DNA of 43,120 nt from Acidobacteriota bacterium (GTDB lineage: Bacteria > Acidobacteriota > Terriglobia > Bryobacterales > Bryobacteraceae): positions 1 to 43,120 of the forward strand of contig JAPKYX010000291.1 of the NCBI GenBank assembly GCA_026394075.1. The letters run 5' to 3'. Position numbers and translations under genes: made by a program. The notes beneath the pieces are model-generated. The model made no database searches and had not been told where the DNA came from. It saw only the letters and a list, made by a program, of their open reading frames with translations. Below are positions 26,340-34,591 of this stretch, piece after piece (within the stretch, counting starts at the first letter, position 1; every line of letters starts with the position of its first letter).

Positions 26340-29303
26340 TCAGAACGTAAAGCGCGTCTGCAACTCCAACCGCCGGTTGTTGGCGGCCTCGGAGAAGCCA
26401 CCCCCGCCACCGCCGCCCGCCATCTGGTTGGCTCGTCCAAACAAGGGCGACGTGATGTTGCCGATGATCGCCCCGGGATTGGTGTGGTTCAGCACGTTCC
26501 GGATCGACATCGACAGGATGATGTTGTAGCGATGGCTGGTCTTGGCCGGGGCACCACCCGCTGCGCCACCCGAGCTGAAGACGCCCGCGTTAGCCGACCG
26601 TTGTGGCCCGCCGCCAGGAATGTTGGTGGGGGCGTCCTGCCCTTCGCCATGGCCAAACGAGAACGTCTTGCCGATCCGGAGATTCAGCATGATCGATCCT
26701 GGCCCGCGGCCAAAGTTGCGGCCCACGCGGGGCTGATCGGGCGCGGGGTTGGGGTCCAGCAAACCGTAGGACGTCGCGACCAGACCGGGTTTGTTCGGGT
26801 TGGTGGCAATGCCCGGGCGTCCGTTGAACAGCGTCGTGCCATAAAGGTCGCGGCCGACGGTCAAATCAAAGGGCGGGCCGGAATCGATGACGAACAGCGG
26901 GTTCAACCGGATGTCCCACTTGGTATTGATCGCCCCACCCAGCGAGCCGCGATGCCGGATGTCGGTCGATGCCGGGCCGTACTCGCCCGCAAAGCTATAC
27001 GGGTTGGCCGGGAAGGTGCTCAGGCCATCGGTGTTGCTCAGCGCCTTGTTCAGCACATAGGAGCCAAACAAGGAGATCTTGCTGTTCACCTTCGTGTTGA
27101 CGTTGGTGATCAGCTGATTCTGGTTGTAGAGGCCCGCCGATTCCATCTGGAACAGTGGCCCGGGCCGCCCCAGCGGATACTGCGCATTGGTGGGAGAGAG
27201 CGGATCAAACGTGCCGGGGAGCGGCGCGTTCAAGTCGCGGGAGCGCAGGATATGCAGCCCGTGCGTGTTGGCATAGGTGACCGCAATGGTCGAATTCAAC
27301 GGCAACTGCCGCTCAAAGCTCAGCGCCGACTGCATCACATAAGGCGCGCGCAGGTCACTGGCCACTCGCTGAACCGTTTGTGTCGAGCGCAGGCCTGGCA
27401 GCGCGGAGGCATCCGGGATGGTGGGGTAGAAGTCCGGGTTGGTGACCACGTACTGCTGCTGGAGCAAGCCGTTGTAGCGTTGGGCTGTGAAGGTGTTCGA
27501 TAGGGCGAACCGGTCATAGAACATCCCGAAGCCGGCGCGGAGCACGGTCTTGGGACGCGCCTTGGCGGCCGCCGCTCCTGGGGCCCAGGCGATGCCGATG
27601 CGTGGGGCCAGGTTGCGCCAGTCGCTGATATTGGTCTGATACTCATAGCGCAGTCCCGCGCTAATGGTCAGGTTGGAACGCGCGCGCCAGTCATCGCCCA
27701 GGAAGAAGCCGAGATCGGTCTGGCTGCCGGAGAGAGCCGGATTCCCCGCGTTGAGGCTGAACTGCGTTGGGCCACCACCGAGGGCTCGCATTTGTGGGAC
27801 CGTCAGGCCGAGGCGGCCCAACAGCAGGGTTCGCCGGTAACGCTCGATTGAATCAATGGTGATCTGGACGGGCTGGCCATTGGGGCCCAGCACGGGGCGA
27901 TTGCCTGAATCAAGTTGTGGTGCCAGGCCGCCGCCAAAGGCAAACGATCCACCAAAGTTCACTGGCGACACCGTGTCCAGCGATTCCGACCGCACCCGGA
28001 GGCCGAACTTGATCGAATGTGCGCCGCGGAGCAGGGAAGTGTAGTTCTGAAGCTCGTAGCTGTTTGATGTTTGGGCGGACCGCCCCACCTGCGCGCCTCC
28101 GCCCGTGAAAGCGCCGATCACTTGAATGGCCGGTCCCGGATCGTTGGCCGTCGCGGTGGAACCGAGGCGGAAGAACTGGAAGCGGAGTTCGTTGATAGCG
28201 CGGCTGCCGAGTACGGCCGTCTCGGTCACTTGCAGGGTGTTGCTTTTGGTGGCTGCATCGATCCCGCGCGAAGGCAGGTTGAAGCTTCCAATATTCGATT
28301 GCGGGATGTCGGTGCCGTTGTAGGAGTACCGGATGGCCAGCGTATGGTTGGTGCTCAACTGATAGTCCAGGCGCGGCCCCAGAGTCACCCGGCGCTGCGG
28401 CACCAGGAAGACTTGCGTGAACGGGTTCACCACCGCCAGCGTCGCCGGCTCCAGGACGGTGCCGTTGATGATGGCACCGTTGTCGATGGCGTCGCGCCGC
28501 ACATCAAAGAAGAACGATGAGCGCTTGTTGACCGGACCGCTTAAGCTACCGCCATACTCAAACAACTCAAACGGAGCTTTCTGTGCCGCGTAAGGGTTCC
28601 GGGAGTTCAAGGCGTCATGGGCGTAGTTATAGTAAGCCGCGCCCTTGAACTTATCCGACCCGGGCTTGGTAAAGATCTCAATGCGGCCAAAGCCTAACTT
28701 GTCGTACTCCGGCGAAAACGGATTCTGGTTAATGCGGATCTCCCGGATGGATTCCTTGGACGGCAGCTGGCCGCCACTAAAGCCATCGATAAAGATCGAG
28801 CCGCCGTTGGGTCCGGCGGACGGCCCGGCCAACGCTTGCAGGTCCGCCGCCAGATCCGTCGGGTCATCGGCGAGCGCTTGCAGGTCTTCGCCGCGCAGCA
28901 CTAGGGCGCTGGCGTTGTTTGATACGTCCGTGGAAACAGTTTGCCCGGGTGCGGTATCCCCAACGGTCACTTTCTCGGTGACGGCCGTCAGCTTCAGCAC
29001 CAGATTCAATACCTGCCTCCCCGAGCTCAGCGTGGTCCTTGCTGGTTGAACCAGGGCCAGTCCTGGCGCTGATACTGCTACCGTGTAGTCACCTGCCGCT
29101 AGCCCATTGAAAAAATAAGCACCCTGACCGTTGGCGCGCGTCCGCCGGAGGGCCCCGGCGGGGTCCGTTAGCGTGACTGATGCCCCTGGCACGACGCCCC
29201 CGGATTCGTCGCTGACCACTCCTGTCAAGGCAACGGTCTGCCCGAAAAGACTTGAACCGGCCAGCGCGAGCAGAATGCCCACGATTTTTAAATAGTGCGC
29301 CAT
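26340..29303 (-). CDS. Oar-like TonB-dependent receptor 3
   Basis: The 987-residue protein has a signal peptide (cleavage likely after SLFGQ), a carboxypeptidase-regulatory-like domain (TGVVSDESGGVVPGASVTLTDP...YFFNGLAAGDYTVAVS) and a plug (LVLRGEDLQALADDPTDLAADLQ, IFIDGFSGGQLPSKESIREIRIN). The barrel ends LELQTRFTF with terminal Phe. The plug/barrel pattern 'IFIDGFSGG-LP-K-SIREIRIN-NPFSPEYD' is typical of a subgroup of acidobacterial receptors. A Gly-rich stretch (MAGGGGGGGFSEA) lies near the C-terminus. A TTATAG box (29313-29308, minus) is four nt before the ATG. The ligand is unknown. It converges on the broken kinase, and is divergent from the BON gene. Confidence 0.93.
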   Translation of the reverse strand: MAHYLKIVGILLALAGSSLFGQTVALTGVVSDESGGVVPGASVTLTDPAGALRRTRANGQGAYFFNGLAAGDYTVAVSAPGLALVQPARTTLSSGRQVLNLVLKLTAVTEKVTVGDTAPGQTVSTDVSNNASALVLRGEDLQALADDPTDLAADLQALAGPSAGPNGGSIFIDGFSGGQLPSKESIREIRINQNPFSPEYDKLGFGRIEIFTKPGSDKFKGAAYYNYAHDALNSRNPYAAQKAPFELFEYGGSLSGPVNKRSSFFFDVRRDAIDNGAIINGTVLEPATLAVVNPFTQVFLVPQRRVTLGPRLDYQLSTNHTLAIRYSYNGTDIPQSNIGSFNLPSRGIDAATKSNTLQVTETAVLGSRAINELRFQFFRLGSTATANDPGPAIQVIGAFTGGGAQVGRSAQTSNSYELQNYTSLLRGAHSIKFGLRVRSESLDTVSPVNFGGSFAFGGGLAPQLDSGNRPVLGPNGQPVQITIDSIERYRRTLLLGRLGLTVPQMRALGGGPTQFSLNAGNPALSGSQTDLGFFLGDDWRARSNLTISAGLRYEYQTNISDWRNLAPRIGIAWAPGAAAAKARPKTVLRAGFGMFYDRFALSNTFTAQRYNGLLQQQYVVTNPDFYPTIPDASALPGLRSTQTVQRVASDLRAPYVMQSALSFERQLPLNSTIAVTYANTHGLHILRSRDLNAPLPGTFDPLSPTNAQYPLGRPGPLFQMESAGLYNQNQLITNVNTKVNSKISLFGSYVLNKALSNTDGLSTFPANPYSFAGEYGPASTDIRHRGSLGGAINTKWDIRLNPLFVIDSGPPFDLTVGRDLYGTTLFNGRPGIATNPNKPGLVATSYGLLDPNPAPDQPRVGRNFGRGPGSIMLNLRIGKTFSFGHGEGQDAPTNIPGGGPQRSANAGVFSSGGAAGGAPAKTSHRYNIILSMSIRNVLNHTNPGAIIGNITSPLFGRANQMAGGGGGGGFSEAANNRRLELQTRFTF

Positions 29304-29471
29304 GGGGCTATAAGCAAAGACGAATGTTCCAGGTAAACGTTACCGCCCCTGGCTCCCCGGCGGGAGCGCGGCGAGTGGAATTTACGTTCTTCACAAAACC
29401 GGGAGCGGGTTCTCGAAACCGAATCGCCACCCGGGCTCGTCTATATGGCTGTGAGAAGGAGGACTAACCCA

Positions 29472-30005
29472 ATGAAACTCACCAACCAGATTCTGGCTGT
29501 TGTCCTCGCGACCATGCCGGTCGCGATGTTCGCGGCCCCCAATAACCAAGCCCCGGCGCTGACGAAGACCGAAAAGCAGGTGCGGCACGAGTTACTGATG
29601 CTGCCTTTCCTGTCGATTTACGATAACGTCAGCTTCCAGGTAGATGGCGATAAAGTGACCCTGTCCGGCCACGTCATCCGCCCGACGCTGAAGACCGATG
29701 CGGAGCGCGTCGTGCGGCGCCTGGAAGGTGTCTCTTCCGTCGAGAACAACATCGAGTTGTTGCCGCTGTCGCCCTTCGATAACGCGCTGCGGCTCCGCGT
29801 GGCCCAGGCCATCTATGGCTATGGCCCCTTGAACCGTTATGCGCTGGGGGCGCAGCCGCCCATCCGGATCATTGTCAAGAACGGCAACGTCACCCTGGAG
29901 GGCGTCGTCGGTAACGCGATGGACCGCAATCTGGCCTTTATCCGGGCCAACGGCGTCAGTGGAGTTTTCTCCGTCACCAACAGTCTTGGAGTGTCCGCCT
30001 CCTAA
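29472..30005 (+). CDS. Periplasmic BON-domain protein
   Basis: The start is ATG 29472, with AAGGAGG nine nt upstream. A start at 29445 would place charged residues before the signal peptide. The 177-residue product has a signal peptide (KLTNQILAVVLATMPVAMFAA) and two BON domains: VRHELLMLPFLSIYDNVSFQVDGDKVTLSGHV and a second one from about residue 105 (LRVAQAIYGYG...IRIIVKNGNVTLEGVV). BON domains bind phospholipid or peptidoglycan-associated structures and occur in OsmY-like stress proteins. A strong terminator follows, so the gene is monocistronic. Confidence 0.9.
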   Translation: MKLTNQILAVVLATMPVAMFAAPNNQAPALTKTEKQVRHELLMLPFLSIYDNVSFQVDGDKVTLSGHVIRPTLKTDAERVVRRLEGVSSVENNIELLPLSPFDNALRLRVAQAIYGYGPLNRYALGAQPPIRIIVKNGNVTLEGVVGNAMDRNLAFIRANGVSGVFSVTNSLGVSAS

Positions 30006-30036
30006 TCAACTCAGGCGTCGGACTCTTCTTGTGAAA

Positions 30037-30072
30037 CCGGGCTGCCCGCGGGTGGCCCGGATTTTTCTTTTT
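30037..30072 (+). terminator. Rho-independent terminator of the BON gene
   Basis: A GC stem with arms CCGGGC (30037-30042) and GCCCGG (30055-30060) contains an inner CCCGCGGG palindrome. It is followed by ATTTTTCTTTTT (30061-30072). It is the clearest intrinsic terminator in the window, and lies 32 nt before the aldo/keto reductase gene. Confidence 0.85.
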
Positions 30073-30091
30073 GGGGTCCAGTTACATGCGA

Positions 30092-30097
30092 TAGAAT
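30092..30097 (+). promoter_or_regulatory. -10 box of the aldo/keto reductase gene (leaderless)
   Basis: TAGAAT ends six nt before ATG 30104, just after the upstream terminator. No ribosome binding site is present between them. Confidence 0.45.
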
Positions 30098-30103
30098 TTG
30101 GCC

Positions 30104-31066
30104 ATGGATCGCCGATCATTTCTCCAGACTTCTGCCGCGCTGGGTGTCAGCGCCTCCGCGATGGCGGCTACGGCCGACATGCCAATGACCACGCTGGGCA
30201 AGACCGGCTTGAAAGTGTCCCGCTTCACCCTGGGCGGCGCGCACATGCGGATGCGCGGCGAAGAGAATGCGATCAAGATGATCCACCGCTCGCTGGAGCT
30301 GGGCGTGACGTTCTTTGATAGCGCCGCCAAGTATCACAACGGCGACAGCGACGTGGCCTATGGCAAGGCTCTCGAAGGCAAGCGCCAGCAGGTGCTGCTG
30401 ATGTCGAAGGCCGAGAATCGCACCAAAGAAGGCGCGATGGCGCAGCTGGAAAACACGCTGAAGCGCATGAAGACCGACTACCTGGATTTGTGGCAATGCC
30501 ACGAAGTGGTCCATCACTGGGAAGTGGACAAGATCTTTGGACCCGGCGGGTCACTGGAAGCATTTGTGCTGGCCAAGAAGCAGGGCAAGGTGCGCCACAT
30601 CGGCTTCACCGGCCACGCTGACCCCTCCGTGCACCTGCGCTTGCTCGAAGGTTTCGACGGCTGGGAGACGGTGCAGCATCCGGTGAACCTGATCGACCCG
30701 CACTACTTGAGCTTCACCTACAACGTGCTGCCGCGCGTGAAGCAGAAGGGCCTGGGCACGATCGCCATGAAGTCCAACGGCATGGGCGCCATCGGCAAGA
30801 ACAGCATCGCCCCCATTGAAGAGTGCCTGCGCTTCACGCTGACGCAAGACCCCGACACCATCGTCTCCGGCCCGGAAACCATCGAACAGCTGGAACAGAA
30901 CATCGGCGTCGTCAAGGGGTGGCAGAAGTTCACGCCCCAGGAAGTTTCGTCCATCCTGGACCGCACGCGCCGCGGCCCCATTGGGTCAAAGATTGAGCGC
31001 TACAAGAAGGCGGAGCCGTACTTGGCGGGCATGGTGAAGCCGCACGTCGACGGCGAAGCGGATTAG
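30104..31066 (+). CDS. Tat-exported aldo/keto reductase
   Basis: ATG 30104 gives MDRRSFLQTSAALGVSASAMA, a twin-arginine signal (RRSFLQ). The TTG at 30098 is less likely. The 320-residue protein has the AKR catalytic tetrad Asp72, Tyr77 (FFDSAAKYHNG), Lys102 (LLMSKAENR) and His133 (DLWQCHEV). The N-terminal family segment is MTTLGKTGLKVSRFTLGGAHM. AKRs reduce aldehydes or ketones with NAD(P)H. A Tat signal fits export of a folded cofactor-loaded enzyme and is common for acidobacterial members. The substrate is not evident. The DUF1080 protein nearby on the other strand suggests sugar chemistry, which is inference only. Confidence 0.88.
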   Translation: MDRRSFLQTSAALGVSASAMAATADMPMTTLGKTGLKVSRFTLGGAHMRMRGEENAIKMIHRSLELGVTFFDSAAKYHNGDSDVAYGKALEGKRQQVLLMSKAENRTKEGAMAQLENTLKRMKTDYLDLWQCHEVVHHWEVDKIFGPGGSLEAFVLAKKQGKVRHIGFTGHADPSVHLRLLEGFDGWETVQHPVNLIDPHYLSFTYNVLPRVKQKGLGTIAMKSNGMGAIGKNSIAPIEECLRFTLTQDPDTIVSGPETIEQLEQNIGVVKGWQKFTPQEVSSILDRTRRGPIGSKIERYKKAEPYLAGMVKPHVDGEAD

Positions 31067-31072
31067 CTAGGC

Positions 31073-31621
31073 CTAGTCTTCAGCGGGCGCGAAGATCTCG
31101 TCCACGGGAAGCTCGCCTGCCCCAAACAGCTCTCTCAGATCAATCGCACCGCCAGAGCCGGCGCGCAACCGTGTCCCACGGCCGCTGGAAACGAACACGC
31201 AGCGTTGCGCGGCGTCCACTTCCCAAAATTGCAGCGCTCCATGGGTGAGACAGAGTGAGGCCTTCTCCCGCATCTCCTTCCGGGTGTTGGAAGGTGAAAG
31301 AACCTCGATCACCAATTCCGGTGCCCCGGCGAGATAATCACCCGCCATCTGTTCCCGGCGGGAATGGGAAATGAAGGCGACATCCGCGGAGCGCAAATCA
31401 AACTCCGGCATCACCCGGAACGGATACTCCATCCGAACGACACCCAGGCCGCGCGCGAAAGGACGAAGCAGTTGTACCAGGCTGTGCTCGATATCGTTGT
31501 GTTCGGGCCGCGCGAAAGTCACAAAGACAAGCTCTCCCAAGTGCAGTTCATAGCGCCCACCCGGGGGGTCCGGAATGGACTGAAACTCCGCGACGGTCAT
31601 CAGTTCCGAGGCTGTCACCAT
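31073..31621 (-). CDS. Uma2-family putative nuclease 1
   Basis: I start at ATG 31621. Upstream codons in the frame have no homology-like pattern, and TACACT (31636-31631, minus) lies nine nt before this ATG. The 182-residue product has the Uma2/DUF820 pattern: LMTVAEFQSIPDPPGGRYELHLGELVFV, then RSADVAFIS, PELVIEVLSPSN and EKASLCLTHGALQFWEVD. The acidic and lysine residues match a PD-(D/E)xK nuclease fold. The family is expanded in cyanobacteria and Acidobacteriota, often in many copies, with unclear function. A second copy occurs at 36741. Confidence 0.88.
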   Translation of the reverse strand: MVTASELMTVAEFQSIPDPPGGRYELHLGELVFVTFARPEHNDIEHSLVQLLRPFARGLGVVRMEYPFRVMPEFDLRSADVAFISHSRREQMAGDYLAGAPELVIEVLSPSNTRKEMREKASLCLTHGALQFWEVDAAQRCVFVSSGRGTRLRAGSGGAIDLRELFGAGELPVDEIFAPAED

Positions 31622-31650
31622 TACCTCTTGAGTGTACGGCAACCAAATCG

Positions 31651-33048
31651 CTAAAACGTCTCCCGCCACAGCCGCGCCATGTCTTCGCGGCAGTCGTCGA
31701 GCGCGCTTTGCGTGGCTGAGTCGTTGATCAGATTGCGGACTTCGCCGGGGTCGCTGGCCAGGTCGTAGATCTCGTCCATGCCGTCGATGTTGGTGTAGCG
31801 GATGTACTTCCAGCGCTCCGTGCGGATGGCCTGCCAGGACGGGATGCGGGGGAAGGCCGGCTCTTCGAAATACTCGCACAGGAAGCTGCGGCGCCAGTCG
31901 CGGGCGCGGCCTTCGAGCAGCGGCACTAGCGAACGGCCCTTCATCTCCGGCACCGGGTTGGAGCGCGAGATCTCCACCATCGTCGACGCCAAGTCCGTAT
32001 TCAGGACGTAGTTGCGCAACCGCGTGCCCGGGCGGATCAGCTTGGGGTAGCGCATCAGCAGCGGGATGCGGATCGATTCTTCATAGGCCGCGCGCTTATC
32101 GCTCAACCCATGTTCTCCCCAGAAGCAGCCATTGCCGGAGGCGAACACGATGAGCGTGTTGTCGATCTGCCGCGTTTCTTCCAGTGCGGCGAAAATGCGG
32201 CCCAAGCCCTCATCCACACTGGTAAGGCATTGCAATTGCTGCCGGATGGATTCATCGGTCGGCGGACGCAGTGCCTGCGCTGTGCCTGGTAGCGTGCGCC
32301 GCAACGCCGGCTTTCCCTCCAACGGGTCGGCTGCGCTGGCCGCGCGCCGCACCACCTCACTGGCGAACAACGTGCGGTGCCGTTCGGGCGCGATAAACGG
32401 ACCCTGCACCGCCTTGTGACTTAAGGTCAGCGAGAACGGCTTGCCGCGGCGCTTGCGGACAAACTCGACCGCCTGGGCGTTCAGGACATCGGTGACATAG
32501 CCCGCCTGCGGCCCGCTACGGCCGTCGATGTTGAGTACGGGATTCACATACTGGCCCTGACCGCGGAAGCTCACCCACCGGTCAAACCCGGGGCGCGGCG
32601 AGTCATCCGAGCCCATGTGCCACTTGCCGATAAAGGCCGTCTCGTACCCCGCTTGCTGCTGGAGCAACGGATACGTCTTCAGCCGCATGCTGGTGGGGCC
32701 ATTTTCGCCGTTATTGCGGATCTCGTGCTGGTGCGCCCACTGCCCGGTGAGAAAACTGGCGCGTGACGGTGAACCCAAGGGCGTGGTGGCGAACACGTTC
32801 TCGAATCGCGCTCCCTCTCGGGCGATGCGGTCGATGTTTGGGGTCTTGACGAACGGGTGGCCCGTGCAGCCCAGCGCGTCCCAGCGCAGATCCTCCATCA
32901 GGATCACCAGCGTATTGGGGCGCGTGTCCGGCGCGGCCGTGCGTGCGGCAACAGCTCGAGGGTTCTGGGCGGCGGAAGCGGCCACGGCCTCCGGGAGAGT
33001 GCCGGCAGCCAAAGCCGCCAGCATCTGCCGCCGGTCAAGCCTAGGCAT
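31651..33048 (-). CDS. Sulfatase-like protein with degenerate active site
   Basis: The 465-residue protein has a twin-arginine-like signal (LDRRQMLAALAAG) and the full sulfatase/alkaline-phosphatase-superfamily fold: LVILMEDLRWDALGCTGHPFVKTPNIDRIAREG, IGKWHMG, and GEHGLSDKRAAYEESIRIPLLMRYP. However, several residues that family members need are changed. The formylglycine position of C/S-x-P-S-R is Gly92 (codon GGT at 32775-32773). The first metal aspartate is Glu52 (MEDLR). The 'SDNG' aspartate is Gly305 (ASGNG). The histidine of 'HKAVH-PF' is Gln215. Arg96, Lys142, His144, Asn306 and Lys318 are kept. The frame is intact, so it may be a non-catalytic binding protein. It overlaps the DUF1080 gene by eight bases. 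Confidence 0.88.
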   Translation of the reverse strand: MPRLDRRQMLAALAAGTLPEAVAASAAQNPRAVAARTAAPDTRPNTLVILMEDLRWDALGCTGHPFVKTPNIDRIAREGARFENVFATTPLGSPSRASFLTGQWAHQHEIRNNGENGPTSMRLKTYPLLQQQAGYETAFIGKWHMGSDDSPRPGFDRWVSFRGQGQYVNPVLNIDGRSGPQAGYVTDVLNAQAVEFVRKRRGKPFSLTLSHKAVQGPFIAPERHRTLFASEVVRRAASAADPLEGKPALRRTLPGTAQALRPPTDESIRQQLQCLTSVDEGLGRIFAALEETRQIDNTLIVFASGNGCFWGEHGLSDKRAAYEESIRIPLLMRYPKLIRPGTRLRNYVLNTDLASTMVEISRSNPVPEMKGRSLVPLLEGRARDWRRSFLCEYFEEPAFPRIPSWQAIRTERWKYIRYTNIDGMDEIYDLASDPGEVRNLINDSATQSALDDCREDMARLWRETF

Positions 33049-33832
33049 GGATCATCTTTCGCAGCGGCCGCCAGTAGAGATTACGGAACGCCACCGGGCC
33101 GTGGTCGCCTTGCAACATCAGCGGATTCTGCGCGGCCTCCGCAATCGGCAGATGGGCCCGCGTGCCACCATCGATCTCGACGTTCTCTTGCACGGTGATG
33201 CCGTTTTGCAGCACCTTCAAAAAACGAGCGTTCTCCGTCTTCTTGCCCGCGGCGTCAAACCGGGGACCACGGAACCAGATGTAGTAGCTTTGCCATTCGC
33301 CCGGACGACGGTTGGCGTTGACGCGCGGAGCGGAGCCACCCACGCCCTGCTCATCGATCCAGCGGTGATAGATTGCGCCGCCATCGACAACGCTCATCGG
33401 CTCCCAGGAGCCGTAGCTATCGAAGATCTGTACCTCGTACAACCCATGCAGATAGACGCCCGAATTGGACCCGCGCGGCACCATAAAATCCACGTACAGT
33501 TCCATGTCGCCAAACTTCTGCGTGGTGTTGATGTTGTTCACATAGCCGCGTGCGGTGTTCACGATCGTGCCGCCCGGTTCACTGCGAACGCCCAAGTGCT
33601 GCGGATTGCCGGTGCGATTCCACCGCACGGCCTTGGTGGTGATCCACTGCTGCGGCTTGCCGCCGGAGGCTTCCCACCCGGCCATGTCCGTGCCATTGAA
33701 CAAAGGCGTCCAGCCGGGCTCGATCAGATAGGGCGGGTCGCCGTGGGCTTCTCCATCGGTAAACCGCGATTGCGCTTGCGCGGCGGGCAAGGCGGCGGGC
33801 AGCATGGCCAGCAGCGAACGGCGGGAAATCAT
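33041..33832 (-). CDS. Secreted DUF1080 (3-keto-disaccharide hydrolase-like) protein
   Basis: The 263-residue protein has a twin-arginine-type signal (MISRRSLLAMLPAALPAAQAQ). A single DUF1080 beta-sandwich follows: GWTPLFNGTDMAGWEASGG near the start, FGDMELYVDFMVPRGSNSGVYLHGLYEVQIFDSYG in the middle, and GPVAFRNLYWRPL at the end. Some members hydrolyse 3-keto-glycosides and others are carbohydrate-binding modules of hydrolases. The downstream gene encodes a sulfatase-like protein with an eight-base overlap, so the pair is translated together and probably exported together. The -10 TACGAT (33844-33839, minus) is six nt before the ATG. Confidence 0.88.
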   Translation of the reverse strand: MISRRSLLAMLPAALPAAQAQSRFTDGEAHGDPPYLIEPGWTPLFNGTDMAGWEASGGKPQQWITTKAVRWNRTGNPQHLGVRSEPGGTIVNTARGYVNNINTTQKFGDMELYVDFMVPRGSNSGVYLHGLYEVQIFDSYGSWEPMSVVDGGAIYHRWIDEQGVGGSAPRVNANRRPGEWQSYYIWFRGPRFDAAGKKTENARFLKVLQNGITVQENVEIDGGTRAHLPIAEAAQNPLMLQGDHGPVAFRNLYWRPLRKMIHA

Positions 33833-33838
33833 GAAGAT

Positions 33839-33844
33839 ATCGTA
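33839..33844 (-). promoter_or_regulatory. -10 box of the DUF1080-sulfatase operon
   Basis: TACGAT on the minus strand lies six nt before ATG 33832. With the modB promoter it forms a compact divergent promoter region of only 59 bp between start codons. Confidence 0.4.
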
Positions 33845-33875
33845 ACTTAATGCGGACGCGGGTGCGCTGGGCGCT

Positions 33876-33881
33876 TATAAT
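33876..33881 (+). promoter_or_regulatory. -10 box of the mod operon
   Basis: A perfect TATAAT ends ten nt before ATG 33892. The -35 is not obvious. The position identifies ATG 33892 as the start rather than ATG 33850, which is upstream of the box. No ModE-like palindrome or molybdenum riboswitch is visible to me here. Confidence 0.5.
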
Positions 33882-33891
33882 AGCGGGTTCC

Positions 33892-34569
33892 ATGCCCATT
33901 GACTGGTCGCCTCTCTGGCTCAGCCTCCGCGTGGCGGCGATCTCCACCCTCGTCTCCGTTGTGCTAGGCGTTGCCCTGGCGTGGCTGCTGGCGCACAGCC
34001 GCTTCCGGGGCCGCGATTTTCTGGATGCGGCGGTGATGTTGCCGCTGGTGTTGCCGCCGACGGTGCTGGGTTATTACCTGCTGGTGTTGCTGGGGCGCGA
34101 GTCTGCACTCGGGCATCTTTATGAGATGTTGTTTGGCCAGCCGCTGGTGTTCACCTGGCAGGCCGCGGTGGTGGCGGCGATGTTCCACTCCCTGCCGCTG
34201 TTGGTGAAATGGTCGCGGTCGGCACTGGAGAGTGTCGACCATAGCTACGAATGGGCGGCCCGCAGTTTAGGCGCGTCGGAGTGGCGCACTTTTTGGCGAG
34301 TCTCGCTGCCGCTCGCGGGGCGCTCCATTGCCGCCGCAGCGGCGTTGTCATTTGCGCGCGCGCTCGGCGATTTCGGCGTCACCATCATGATCGCGGGCAA
34401 CATCCCGGGCCAGACGCAGACGGTCTCCGTCGCCATCTACGACGCCGTGGAATCCGGCAACGGAGCACTGGCGCGGACGCTGGTGGTGGTGGTGTCGCTG
34501 GTGGCGGTGGTGATCTTGACGCTGGCCAATCGCATCAGCCGGCCCGAATCGGCCGAGGCTGCAAAGTGA
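33892..34569 (+). CDS. modB: Molybdate ABC transporter permease ModB
   Basis: The 225-residue protein starts MPIDWSPLWLSLRVAAIST and has about five to six membrane segments. The EAA-type loop reads YEWAARSLGASEWRTFWRVSLPLAG, and the TPAE-like family segment LPPTVLGYYLLVLLGRES is characteristic of ModB. It forms the membrane channel for molybdate (possibly tungstate) with the downstream ATPase. The operon lacks a modA gene for the periplasmic binding protein, at least in this window. Upstream is a divergent operon with its own promoter. Confidence 0.93.
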   Translation: MPIDWSPLWLSLRVAAISTLVSVVLGVALAWLLAHSRFRGRDFLDAAVMLPLVLPPTVLGYYLLVLLGRESALGHLYEMLFGQPLVFTWQAAVVAAMFHSLPLLVKWSRSALESVDHSYEWAARSLGASEWRTFWRVSLPLAGRSIAAAAALSFARALGDFGVTIMIAGNIPGQTQTVSVAIYDAVESGNGALARTLVVVVSLVAVVILTLANRISRPESAEAAK

Positions 34570-34591
34570 TGCACCATCAGAGGTCAACGCG

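Noticed and set aside
26250-27503. Long plus-strand frame of 417 codons opposite the third TonB receptor
   Set aside because: It is antisense to a clear receptor gene and its residues are typical of shadow translation of high-GC DNA (Arg/Gly/Val-rich, no domain).
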